Position numbers and translations under genes: made by a program. The notes below the pieces were generated by a model. It was not told where the DNA came from. It worked only from the letters and a program-made list of their open reading frames with translations, and made no database searches. 9,319 nt of DNA, from assembly GCA_937901625.1 (NCBI GenBank), contig CALDIE010000087.1:1-9319 (forward strand), read 5' to 3'. Source of the DNA: an uncultured Lachnospiraceae bacterium. Lineage in GTDB: Bacteria > Bacillota > Clostridia > Lachnospirales > Lachnospiraceae. Shown piece by piece: positions 1-6,563 of this stretch. Position 1 is the first letter of the stretch; the number at the start of each line of letters is the position of its first letter.

Positions 1-194
1 TGCGATATTTTAACCAGAGATTTTTCATGTTTCCGCCACTCCAAATTACCGCCCTTAGAAACATAATCCTCTAATCTTTCCGGAACCGGAAGCGATGTGT
101 CGATTGGAATACTATTTATCTCTTTAATCCAATCTCGATCAATACTCTCAAATTCATCTATTTTCTTCAGTCCATGACATTGTTTTTTATCCAT
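1..194 (-). CDS. DUF6870-like small protein, N-terminal part, cut by window edge
   Basis: The first 64 codons of a leftward gene are present. The start ATG at 194 is preceded by AGAGAGGA at about 8-base spacing, which decides the start. The stretch reading IDTSLPVPERLEDYV, followed by a GN and a VKIS segment, resembles the short Firmicutes family DUF6870, where an I-D-T-S-L-P-x-x-E-R motif precedes the conserved core. Members are frequent in conjugative elements and have no established function. The frame stays open upstream to a GTG at 284 and encodes an Arg/Trp-rich stretch there, but that start has no ribosome binding site. Family assignment is by recognition only and is moderately sure; the gene continues left of the window. 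Confidence 0.55.
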   Translation of the reverse strand, partial: MDKKQCHGLKKIDEFESIDRDWIKEINSIPIDTSLPVPERLEDYVSKGGNLEWRKHEKSLVKIS

Positions 195-199
195 AAATA

Positions 200-433
200 A
201 AATCCTCTCTTTCTTTTTAATTCTTCCCCACCACCAACGCCTGCGGCGAACAGGTCCATAGAAATTCCATCTCCCCGTCTTCACTGTGACCGGGCTGCGT
301 TTTACAGAAGTATCATTATCCCCGCTGACATTTCACTGCGTTACAGAGGTGCCGCCTCTGTATGAGTGCTCATGGTTCTGCAGTGATGCAGACGGATAGC
401 CGCTCCATGCCAGGGTAATGTATCGGTGTGGGG
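200..433 (-). other. Structured non-coding leader between element genes
   Basis: About 235 bases separate the 21-aa peptide gene from the DUF6870-like gene on the minus strand. No convincing ORF is present, only mini-ORFs such as a 10-codon one starting at 371 without a ribosome binding site. Several short inverted repeats are visible, including CAGAGG/CCTCTG (344-360) and CTGCA/TGCAG (about 379-394). The spacing and hairpins suggest an mRNA leader for the downstream element gene. That role is inference; no known riboswitch class is recognised. Confidence 0.35.
344..360 (-). promoter_or_regulatory. Short perfect hairpin in the element leader
   Basis: CAGAGG and CCTCTG form a 6-bp perfect stem around a 5-base loop. 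No T-run follows on the minus strand, so it is not an intrinsic terminator. On that strand it lies at the end of a 10-codon mini-ORF whose stop directly follows the stem. It could be part of a larger leader fold. Confidence 0.35.
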
Positions 434-499
434 TTATTCACTTGTCAAGGTACACAGCAAAGGGATGCTTCTACTAATAAAAGCGATTTCATTGTTCAT
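434..499 (-). CDS. 21-aa leader-type peptide
   Basis: A 22-codon ORF begins with ATG at 497-499 and ends with TAA at 434-436. A strong GGGAGG ribosome binding site (508-513) sits 8 bases upstream. The peptide begins MNNEIAF and ends LCTLTSE, with one Cys and mixed hydrophobic and polar residues. It lies 38 bases downstream of the HTH_16-like gene in the same orientation, so it probably shares its transcript. A long structured untranslated stretch follows. This layout fits a leader peptide that senses translation, but nothing in the composition (no run of one amino acid) points to a specific signal. The ORF and ribosome binding site are seen directly; the leader role is inferred. Confidence 0.5.
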   Translation of the reverse strand: MNNEIAFISRSIPLLCTLTSE

Positions 500-537
500 A
501 ATCTAATCCTCCCGACAAAACTTCCCATAAAGATGTA

Positions 538-741
538 TTATATTTTAAATTTCGATATGTCTTGCAACACCTGCAACAATATATCCTGCCGCACATCTTC
601 GTCAAGAATTCCATTTTCCGTTGCGCATCGTATCACCATCGGCTCATATAGATCAAGAATAGCTGCAACTGCCCCTTTATCATCTGCGATTGCCTTTTCC
701 AGGAGTTGACGAAACTCCTCCTTGCTCATTTGACTGTTCAT
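538..741 (-). CDS. HTH_16-like small regulator of a conjugative element
   Basis: This 67-residue protein has the pattern of the HTH_16 family of Tn916/Tn1549-type elements: an N-terminal F-x-x-L-L-x-K-A helix, an A-I-L-D-L-Y-E-P-M segment around residues 27-35, and a D-E-D-x-x-Q-D motif near 47-52 followed by a hydrophobic helix. In such elements the gene usually neighbours or is fused in function with a sigma-70-region-4-like protein, and it is thought to control transfer genes; direct function is not well established. The 5' end overlaps the upstream 66-aa ORF by 62 bases, which suggests translational coupling. A second in-frame ATG lies at 729, four codons in; neither start has an ideal ribosome binding site. 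Confidence 0.65.
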   Translation of the reverse strand: MNSQMSKEEFRQLLEKAIADDKGAVAAILDLYEPMVIRCATENGILDEDVRQDILLQVLQDISKFKI

Positions 742-880
742 CTATCGCCAGAGCCTTCCCCGCCAACCTCTTTATCGTAGAATATACAGAAGCAGAGCTG
801 GCAGATTTTTGAGATAGCTGTTGATATAGCTCACTGTCAGCCTCATCGTCCAGATTAAAACGAATCGGGATGCTTTTCAT
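680..880 (-). CDS. Small 66-aa protein at the element end, possibly ParR/CopG-like
   Basis: The N-terminus MKSIPIRFNLDDEAD, followed by a YQQL helix and a Ser/Ala-rich turn, resembles the beta-strand/helix start of small CopG- or ParR-like DNA-binding proteins that sit beside element regulators. No family is recognised with certainty. The last 20 codons overlap the downstream HTH_16-like gene in another frame, and this tail (Gly/Ser/Pro, then NRR) looks like filler, so the functional part may end near residue 50. The start codon at 878-880 and a weak GGGGA ribosome binding site just upstream lie within rimO-derived sequence. The true N-terminus may therefore have been replaced at integration, or the junction may carry a shared core. 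Confidence 0.4.
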   Translation of the reverse strand: MKSIPIRFNLDDEADSELYQQLSQKSASSASVYSTIKRLAGKALAIDEQSNEQGGVSSTPGKGNRR

Positions 881-1218
881 ATTCCCCTGAAGAGGGAACC
901 GTTGCGGAGACTATGGAAGACCAGATTGATGATGAGATCAAGGACGCAAGACGTGACGCGGTCATGGAAGTACAGCAGGATATCGCTTATGAGCATTCGG
1001 AGGCACAGATCGGCAGAGTTATTTCCTGCATCGTAGAGGGACGTATCCCCGAAGAAGGCGTTCTTGTGGCAAGAAGTTATATGGACGCCCCGGATGTGGA
1101 CGGGTATGTGTTTATTGATACGGATCTGGATATGATAAGCGGTACACCACTTACGGTCGAAGTGATCGATGCGGCAGAGTATGATCTGATCGGCAGGATT
1201 GTGGAAGATGCGGACTGA
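868..1218 (+). pseudogene. rimO: rimO 3' remnant (TRAM domain of S12 methylthiotransferase)
   Basis: The frame reads GCFSYSPEEGT and then a helical linker and the C-terminal TRAM domain, with the hallmark Y-M-D-A-P-D-V-D-G-Y and a closing A-x-E-Y-D-L-I-G. This is the C-terminal quarter of RimO, the radical-SAM enzyme that methylthiolates a conserved Asp of ribosomal protein S12. The MTTase domain and the Cys motif of the radical-SAM domain (full length about 440 residues) are missing: an in-frame stop occurs at 856-858, immediately inside the mobile-element block. The first ATG in the remnant, at 913, has a GGAG only 3 bases away and is an unlikely start. RimO commonly precedes pgsA in Clostridia, which supports the identification. 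The rest of the gene may lie beyond the other end of the element. Confidence 0.8.
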
Positions 1219-1268
1219 TCACCAAAGGTCTGATGATCTGCCATAAATAAGAGAAAGGGGAGCAAGGC

Positions 1269-1814
1269 ATGAACCTGCCCAATAAACTGACTTTGTTTCG
1301 GGTGATATTGATCCCGTTTTTTGTATTTTTTCTGATGTATGATGGTACGCTGATCCCTTTGGGTGTCGGAAAGTGGATCGCGCTTGCGATCTTTATCATT
1401 GCCAGTCTGACCGATCTTTTCGATGGAAAGATTGCCAGAAAGTATAATTTGATCACTAATTTCGGAAAGTTTATGGATCCCCTGGCGGACAAACTCCTTG
1501 TCTGCGCGGGTCTGATCTGTTTTGTGGAATTGGGACGTATGCCGTACTGGGTGGTCATCCTTATCATTTCCAGAGATTTTATCATCAGCGGATTCCGTCT
1601 GGTGGCTGCGGATAACGGTCAGGTTATCGCGGCAAGCTGGTGGGGAAAGGTTAAGACAACGGTTCAGATGGTGATGGAGATCCTTATGATCGCGAATCTG
1701 GAGGCTCTGAATATACTTACGCAGATCCTTATGTGGGCGGCACTGGCGCTGACCGTGATCTCATTGGTGGATTATCTGGTCAAGAACTGGAAGGTAATGG
1801 GTGATTTGAAATGA
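1269..1814 (+). CDS. pgsA: CDP-diacylglycerol--glycerol-3-phosphate 3-phosphatidyltransferase
   Basis: PgsA makes phosphatidylglycerophosphate from CDP-diacylglycerol and glycerol-3-phosphate, the committed step to phosphatidylglycerol, in the cytoplasmic membrane. The 181-residue protein starts MNLPNKLTLFR, typical of the family. It carries the complete CDP-alcohol phosphotransferase signature D-x2-D-G-x2-A-R-x8-G-x3-D-x3-D in the segment starting DLFDGKIAR and ending MDPLADK. Four to five hydrophobic segments are visible, and the length is normal. An AAGGGGAG ribosome binding site precedes the ATG. The stop codon overlaps the cinA start (ATGA), so the two are translationally coupled. With the upstream rimO remnant only 50 bases away and no terminator, pgsA probably depended on a promoter upstream of rimO. 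Confidence 0.95.
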   Translation: MNLPNKLTLFRVILIPFFVFFLMYDGTLIPLGVGKWIALAIFIIASLTDLFDGKIARKYNLITNFGKFMDPLADKLLVCAGLICFVELGRMPYWVVILIISRDFIISGFRLVAADNGQVIAASWWGKVKTTVQMVMEILMIANLEALNILTQILMWAALALTVISLVDYLVKNWKVMGDLK

Positions 1815-3118
1815 CGGCAGAAACAATCTTTGTCGGAACGGAATTACTGCTCGGTAATATAGTCAATACCAACGCGGCGTATATCGCGCAGCGCCTGGCG
1901 GCTATGGGGATTTCCTGCTATTACCAGAGCGTGGTAGGTGATAATGAAGAGCGGTTGAGCAAGGTCTTAAGAGAGGCGATCGATCGTTCGGATCTGGTGA
2001 TCTTAAGCGGAGGTCTTGGACCGACGCAGGATGATATCACCAAGGATGTGACGGCAAAAGTGCTCGATCGACCGATGTATCTCGATGAGGCCACAAAGAA
2101 CCGCATCGAGGAACATTTTCTGCGCCGCGGGACGGATATGCCTGAGAATAATATCAGACAGGCTCTGGTTCCCGAGGGAGCGATCGTTTTGGAAAATGAC
2201 AACGGAACAGCCCCCGGACTGATCATAGAACATCCCGTTTTATCTGTGGCAGACAGCAAAGAGGGAACGCGTAAGATCATATTATTGCCGGGTCCTCCCC
2301 TTGAATTGGAGGCACTTTGGGAGAGCAAGGTAGAACCGTATTTAAAGAAGAACTCACATGAGGTGATCCTTTCTTCCATGGTAAAGATCGTAGGAAGAGC
2401 TGAGAGCGAAGTGGCGGAGATCTGTGCCGATCTGATCAATTCTTCGAACAAAGATGTTACGGTGGCGCCGTATTCAAAGACAGCCGAAGTACATCTTCGC
2501 GTTACAGCCAAAGCGGCGGATGAAAAGGAAGCCAAAAAGAAGATCAAGCCGGTGGTAAAAGATATCAAAGGCAGGCTTGGTGACAGCGTATATACGACGC
2601 ACGAAGAGACAACGCTTGAGCAGGCGGTTGTGGATCTGCTGCTTGCGAACAATCTGACGGTGACGACCATCGAATCCTGTACGGGAGGTATGGTGGCTGC
2701 CAGACTGATCAATGTTCCGGGGGTGTCGGAGATTTTTAAGTCCGGTTTCATCACCTACTCGAACAAGGCCAAGCGTAAGATCGTCGGTGTTAAGAAAAAG
2801 ACACTTGAAAAGTACACAGCGGTATCCGCGCAGGTTGTCAGCGAGATGGTATCGGGAATCCCGATATTTAATCTGAATCGCGCGGATGTCGCGGTTGCGG
2901 TATCCGGTTACGCGGGACCCGATGGCGGCACCAAAGAGCATCCGGTCGGGACGGTCTTTATCGCGGTCAATGTCTGTGGAGTGATCTCCGTCAAAGAGTA
3001 TCACTTTAAAGGAAGCCGTCAGAAGATCAGGGAGAGCGCGGTTGCGGAGGCTTTGATCTTAATGCGTCAGAGCATCCTGGAGTACTACAGCAGGATGATG
3101 AGTAACCCGCAGGAGTGA
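1811..3118 (+). CDS. cinA: CinA family protein (nicotinamide-nucleotide amidase)
   Basis: This two-domain protein has 435 residues, slightly longer than the usual 410-420. The N-terminal MoaB/MogA-like (COG1058) domain begins with T-I-F-V-G-T-E-L-L-L-G-N and contains SGGLGPTQDD at residues 66-75; this half is linked to ADP-ribose pyrophosphatase activity in the family. The C-terminal PncC domain has ESCTGG at 288-293, with Ser289 the probable catalytic serine. It also has a later S-G-Y-A-G-P-D-G-G-T segment, where most homologues have G-I-A-G-P. PncC deamidates nicotinamide mononucleotide in NAD recycling. The gene overlaps pgsA by 4 bases. In many Firmicutes recA follows cinA; here phosphate acetyltransferase does. 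Confidence 0.94.
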   Translation: MTAETIFVGTELLLGNIVNTNAAYIAQRLAAMGISCYYQSVVGDNEERLSKVLREAIDRSDLVILSGGLGPTQDDITKDVTAKVLDRPMYLDEATKNRIEEHFLRRGTDMPENNIRQALVPEGAIVLENDNGTAPGLIIEHPVLSVADSKEGTRKIILLPGPPLELEALWESKVEPYLKKNSHEVILSSMVKIVGRAESEVAEICADLINSSNKDVTVAPYSKTAEVHLRVTAKAADEKEAKKKIKPVVKDIKGRLGDSVYTTHEETTLEQAVVDLLLANNLTVTTIESCTGGMVAARLINVPGVSEIFKSGFITYSNKAKRKIVGVKKKTLEKYTAVSAQVVSEMVSGIPIFNLNRADVAVAVSGYAGPDGGTKEHPVGTVFIAVNVCGVISVKEYHFKGSRQKIRESAVAEALILMRQSILEYYSRMMSNPQE

Positions 3119-3166
3119 GAGAACAGAGTCAGATAAGTAAGAGACTTTCGAAAGGAGAACAGGAAT

Positions 3167-4168
3167 ATGTCATATATCGACATTATCAAGGATAAGGCCA
3201 GAGCGGATAAGAAGACGATCGTTCTGCCGGAGTCTACGGATAAAAGAACACTGATCGCGGCAGCACATGTGATCGAAGAGGGGATCGCCAATGTCATCAT
3301 GGTAGGCCGCGAGGAAAAGATCCGGGACGGTGCCGGATGGTTGGAGATCGATCTGGACGCCGTTAAGGTTGTCGATCCCGCCATGACGGATAAATTCGAA
3401 GAATACGCAAACCTCCTGTATGAGGTTCGTAAGGAAAAGGGAATGACGCCTGAGAAGGCCAGAGAGATCCTTTTAAACGACTATCTTACCTTCGGCGTTG
3501 TGATGGTTAAGGCCGGCGATGCGGACGGTATGGTTGCCGGATGCTGTCACGCAACGGCGGACGTTCTTCGTCCTTCCCTGCAGATCCTTCGTACGGCACC
3601 CGGGACAAAGTTAGTAAGCGGATTCTTTATTATTGATGTTCCGAACTGCCCCTACGGAGAAGACGGTACGTTCCTGTTCTCCGATTGCGGCTTAAATCAG
3701 GATCCGACTGCCGAGGAGCTTGCAGCCATCGCGAATTCCTCCGCAAAGAGCTTCCATGTTCTGGTTGGCGGAAAGCCGGTGATCGCTATGCTCAGTCACT
3801 CTACGAAGGGTAGCGCAAAGCATCCTTTGGTAGATAAGGTGGTAGAGGCGACCAGGATCGCGCATGAGCAGTACCCGCACCTTGTAATAGACGGGGAATT
3901 GCAGGCGGATGCAGCACTGGTTCCGAAGGTAGCTAAGAGTAAGGCGCCGGATTCCGTGGTTGCCGGACATGCCAACGTCCTGGTATTTCCGAATCTGGAC
4001 TGCGGTAATATATCCTATAAACTCGTGGAACGTCTCGGCGGAGCTGAGGCGTACGGACCGATGCTGCAGGGTATCGCAAAGCCGGTCAATGATCTTTCGA
4101 GAGGATGCAGCTGGGAAGATATTGTGGGTGTAGTAGCCTTGACGGCTGTACAGGCACAGGGTGTATAA
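3167..4168 (+). CDS. pta: Phosphate acetyltransferase
   Basis: Pta interconverts acetyl-CoA plus phosphate with acetyl phosphate plus CoA, normally paired with acetate kinase for ATP formation in fermentation. The 333-residue length fits the short, single-domain Pta/EutD form. It starts MSYIDIIKDKA and then I-V-L-P-E-S-T-D. The family core includes D-G-M-V-A-G-C-C-H-A-T-A-D-V-L-R around residues 119-134 (His128 within it), S-H-S-T-K-G-S-A, and the C-terminal K-P-V-N-D-L-S-R-G-C-S. The AAAGGAG ribosome binding site is well placed. No ackA lies on either side, whereas pta-ackA pairing is the rule in Clostridia. It follows cinA by 48 bases with no terminator and is probably co-transcribed with it. 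Confidence 0.93.
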   Translation: MSYIDIIKDKARADKKTIVLPESTDKRTLIAAAHVIEEGIANVIMVGREEKIRDGAGWLEIDLDAVKVVDPAMTDKFEEYANLLYEVRKEKGMTPEKAREILLNDYLTFGVVMVKAGDADGMVAGCCHATADVLRPSLQILRTAPGTKLVSGFFIIDVPNCPYGEDGTFLFSDCGLNQDPTAEELAAIANSSAKSFHVLVGGKPVIAMLSHSTKGSAKHPLVDKVVEATRIAHEQYPHLVIDGELQADAALVPKVAKSKAPDSVVAGHANVLVFPNLDCGNISYKLVERLGGAEAYGPMLQGIAKPVNDLSRGCSWEDIVGVVALTAVQAQGV

Positions 4169-4202
4169 GCGGAGAAAATCGGCGAGGGAGGAATGAGGAA
4201 AA

Positions 4203-6503
4203 ATGATGAAGAACGATCGTAAGAACAAAAGACGCTCACGCTTCGGTCATCTGTTTACCAGAGTGGTATGCGGGACATTGACGGCTGCAATGCTGTTTCC
4301 GATGGCAGTGCGGGCGGACGATCACGAGGGTGTTCTTGTGGATGACGCGGAACACACGGATCTGATGTTTGAGGATTACGAATACTATCGTATGGAGCTT
4401 TCGGATTTTGAACAGATCGTGGACGGCCTCGAAGACCTGGTTTTGGACGAGGCCAATGCCGACCGTGTGCTTGAGATCATCATCGCGATGGAGGATTACT
4501 ATAATGAGATGGACAGAAATTATAGTATCATGAATCTCTATGCCAGCATTGATTGCACGGATGAAGGGTATAAGGAAGAAGTAAAATTTTACGATGTACT
4601 TTCGACGGAGGTCGGTGACAGGATCAGCCAGGCCTATAAGACGATCGCGGTAAGTCCCTGCAGTGATGTGCTGCATGAGCGTATCGATGATGAAGATGAG
4701 TGGCAGGATATCCTGGATTATACGGAGTTGACAGAGGAGCAGAAGGATTTAAGTGCCAGAGAAACGGAGCTGTCGCTTTCGTATGATGAAATGTCCATCG
4801 CGGAATATACAACGGAAATAAACGGTACGAAGTATACCATGGATGATCTTCCCACGGCGTTTGAAAACGGCGTGATCGATCAGATGAGTTATTTACGGGG
4901 AATCGGAGACATCACTACCCAGAGAAATGAAGCGCTTGGAAATCTCTATCTGGAACTGGTGGATGTCCGCACACAGTTAGCGAGGTCTTACGGATATGAC
5001 AATTACGCTGACTATGCGTATGACCGTATCTACGACAGGGACTATACGCCGGAGGATCTTGAGGAGTATCGGCAGAGCATAAGGGATTATTATGTGGATC
5101 TGTCAGCCGAGCTGTATGATCAGTTATTTGATGTTCACTATGACAGCTATAAGGAAATGTGGGAGGTGGAATTAAGCGTGGATGAAAGTCTTAAGCGCTT
5201 AAGGGATCACATCGGGGATATCTCACCGGATCTTTATGTTTCCTACGATTACATGGTCGATCATCATCTGTATGATCTTTCCGTAAGTGATGTAAAAGCA
5301 CCCGGCGGATTTACGACATCCATACCGGGTTACAATGCACCGTTTTTGTATAACTGCGCAAGCGGCGATTTCAGTGATATGGGTACACTGATCCACGAAT
5401 TCGGACATTATAATGAGATGTATTATATGTCTGCGGATTCCTGGTATTATGATGTGGCTGATATCGATATCGCGGAGATCCATTCGCAGGGACTCGAAAT
5501 GCTCTTCTATGATTTTTATGAAGATATCTACGGCGAATATGCCGATATCATGAAGATCTATAATTGTTTTAATCTGGTATACAGCGCGATCGAAGGTGTA
5601 AAGGAAGATGCCTTCCAGTACGAGGTTTATCGTAACGCTGACGGGATCACACTCGATGATATCAATCAGATGTATTACGAGTATTGTAAAGAATACGGAG
5701 ATCAGGAATATTATAATTCCTTCTACCTTGGCACGTATGGACTGACCGCTCAAAACAGTATTCTTGAATGGGTGGATATTCCGCATACCTTCCAGTCGCC
5801 GATGTATTATATCAGTTATTCCGTATCGGTATCGGCGGTTGAGGAGTTGCGCGACCGTACACTGGACGACCGTGATGACGGTATCAGCGTATATCTTGAT
5901 CTGGTCGAGGAGGAGTTCCAAAGCGGTTTTCAGGATACGCTTATAAATGCGGGTTTAAACAACCCGATCGCAAATCCCCGCTTTGATGTATATGCAAACA
6001 ATATCCGCTATACACTGGGATTATCCGATGAGCGCATGCAGGGAACGGAAACAGTAGAGGAACCGGAGACCACCGAAAAGCCGCAGGAAGAGATTCAGGA
6101 AGATAAGCCCGGAAGCGATGAGGAAACGACATCTTCCCATCACAGAAGAAGTGACGATGATGACGACGATGACAAGGATCGGAGCACCAGAGAGCAAGAA
6201 GAAAAGACCGTTAGAACGGTTCTGATCATCGGTATCGTTATAGCAAGCATCCTGGTGATCGGATTGATCATTGCGATCATCGCCATTATAAAGAGCTCCG
6301 GGAAGGATAAGCAGGCGCAGAACAATAACGGGCAGCCACTGCAGAAACCGTACGATCCGACGGGGGAGAATCTCTACGGCGGTGGCGTCGAGCCGGTGCG
6401 GGACGCATACGGACAGCCCATACAGACGCAGGGGGCAGGGTACGGACAACAGCCCATACAGACGCAGACACCCGAACAGAATAACAAAGGACAGGATGAG
6501 TGA
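4203..6503 (+). CDS. Secreted, membrane-anchored M3-family metallopeptidase
   Basis: The catalytic core shows the zinc motif HEFGH at residues 398-402 and the third ligand Glu425 in E-I-H-S-Q-G-L-E, 27 residues after the first His. This matches the M3 layout E-A-P-S-Q-M-L-E seen in thimet oligopeptidase/PepF relatives. A Tyr-rich M-Y-Y-I-S-Y-S segment near residue 535 lies where the family binds substrate. A basic, hydrophobic signal peptide (about 1-38, ending V-R-A before DD) sends the domain outside the cell. An acidic linker with seven consecutive Asp (651-657) precedes one membrane span (about 673-696). A Lys-rich stop-transfer segment and a roughly 70-residue Gln/Gly/Tyr/Pro-rich tail, predicted cytoplasmic, follow. 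Typical M3 enzymes are soluble and cytosolic, so this topology is unusual. The ATG at 4203 follows GAGGGAGGAATGAGG; a second ATG is adjacent. The substrate is unknown. Confidence 0.88.
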   Translation: MMKNDRKNKRRSRFGHLFTRVVCGTLTAAMLFPMAVRADDHEGVLVDDAEHTDLMFEDYEYYRMELSDFEQIVDGLEDLVLDEANADRVLEIIIAMEDYYNEMDRNYSIMNLYASIDCTDEGYKEEVKFYDVLSTEVGDRISQAYKTIAVSPCSDVLHERIDDEDEWQDILDYTELTEEQKDLSARETELSLSYDEMSIAEYTTEINGTKYTMDDLPTAFENGVIDQMSYLRGIGDITTQRNEALGNLYLELVDVRTQLARSYGYDNYADYAYDRIYDRDYTPEDLEEYRQSIRDYYVDLSAELYDQLFDVHYDSYKEMWEVELSVDESLKRLRDHIGDISPDLYVSYDYMVDHHLYDLSVSDVKAPGGFTTSIPGYNAPFLYNCASGDFSDMGTLIHEFGHYNEMYYMSADSWYYDVADIDIAEIHSQGLEMLFYDFYEDIYGEYADIMKIYNCFNLVYSAIEGVKEDAFQYEVYRNADGITLDDINQMYYEYCKEYGDQEYYNSFYLGTYGLTAQNSILEWVDIPHTFQSPMYYISYSVSVSAVEELRDRTLDDRDDGISVYLDLVEEEFQSGFQDTLINAGLNNPIANPRFDVYANNIRYTLGLSDERMQGTETVEEPETTEKPQEEIQEDKPGSDEETTSSHHRRSDDDDDDDKDRSTREQEEKTVRTVLIIGIVIASILVIGLIIAIIAIIKSSGKDKQAQNNNGQPLQKPYDPTGENLYGGGVEPVRDAYGQPIQTQGAGYGQQPIQTQTPEQNNKGQDE
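6408..6467 (+). repeat. Imperfect in-frame duplication in the peptidase tail
   Basis: Two copies of a segment encoding Y-G-Q-(Q)-P-I-Q-T-Q occur at 6408-6431 and 6441-6467. They share an identical 18-base block (cagcccatacagacgcag) and are separated by a GAG spacer. The second copy has one extra Gln codon. The identity at DNA level indicates a recent duplication in the disordered cytoplasmic tail. Confidence 0.8.
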
Positions 6504-6563
6504 TTCCTGATGAGATGATATGTAGCAGGATTGATATAACAAAATGAAGAAGGAGGGAGCCCA

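Larger units (their letters stand above)
1..870. mobile_element. End of an integrative (Tn1549/CTn-like) element abutting rimO
   Basis: All genes in this block read leftwards, away from the junction with rimO, whereas every gene to the right reads rightwards. The gene content is typical of Firmicutes conjugative transposons: a small HTH_16-type regulator, a DUF6870-like protein, and between them a structured, mostly non-coding leader with a tiny ORF. The right boundary is inferred from where the rimO reading frame stops making sense: rimO-like residues begin at about 868 and an in-frame stop lies at 856-858. No integrase, relaxase or terminal repeat is inside the window, so the element type is inferred and the exact end cannot be fixed. 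Confidence 0.55.

Noticed and set aside
428..709. 93-codon plus-strand frame through the element block
   Set aside because: It runs antisense to the HTH_16-like gene and the 21-aa peptide gene, has no ribosome binding site and resembles no protein.
1921..2754. 277-codon open frame on the minus strand inside cinA
   Set aside because: It is an antisense shadow of cinA: the plus frame carries all CinA motifs, and the minus frame has Ser/Thr-rich nonsense composition.
6504..6563. Separate promoter for the histidine kinase
   Set aside because: A TATAAC-like box is present near 6533 but no -35 box is found at the right spacing.
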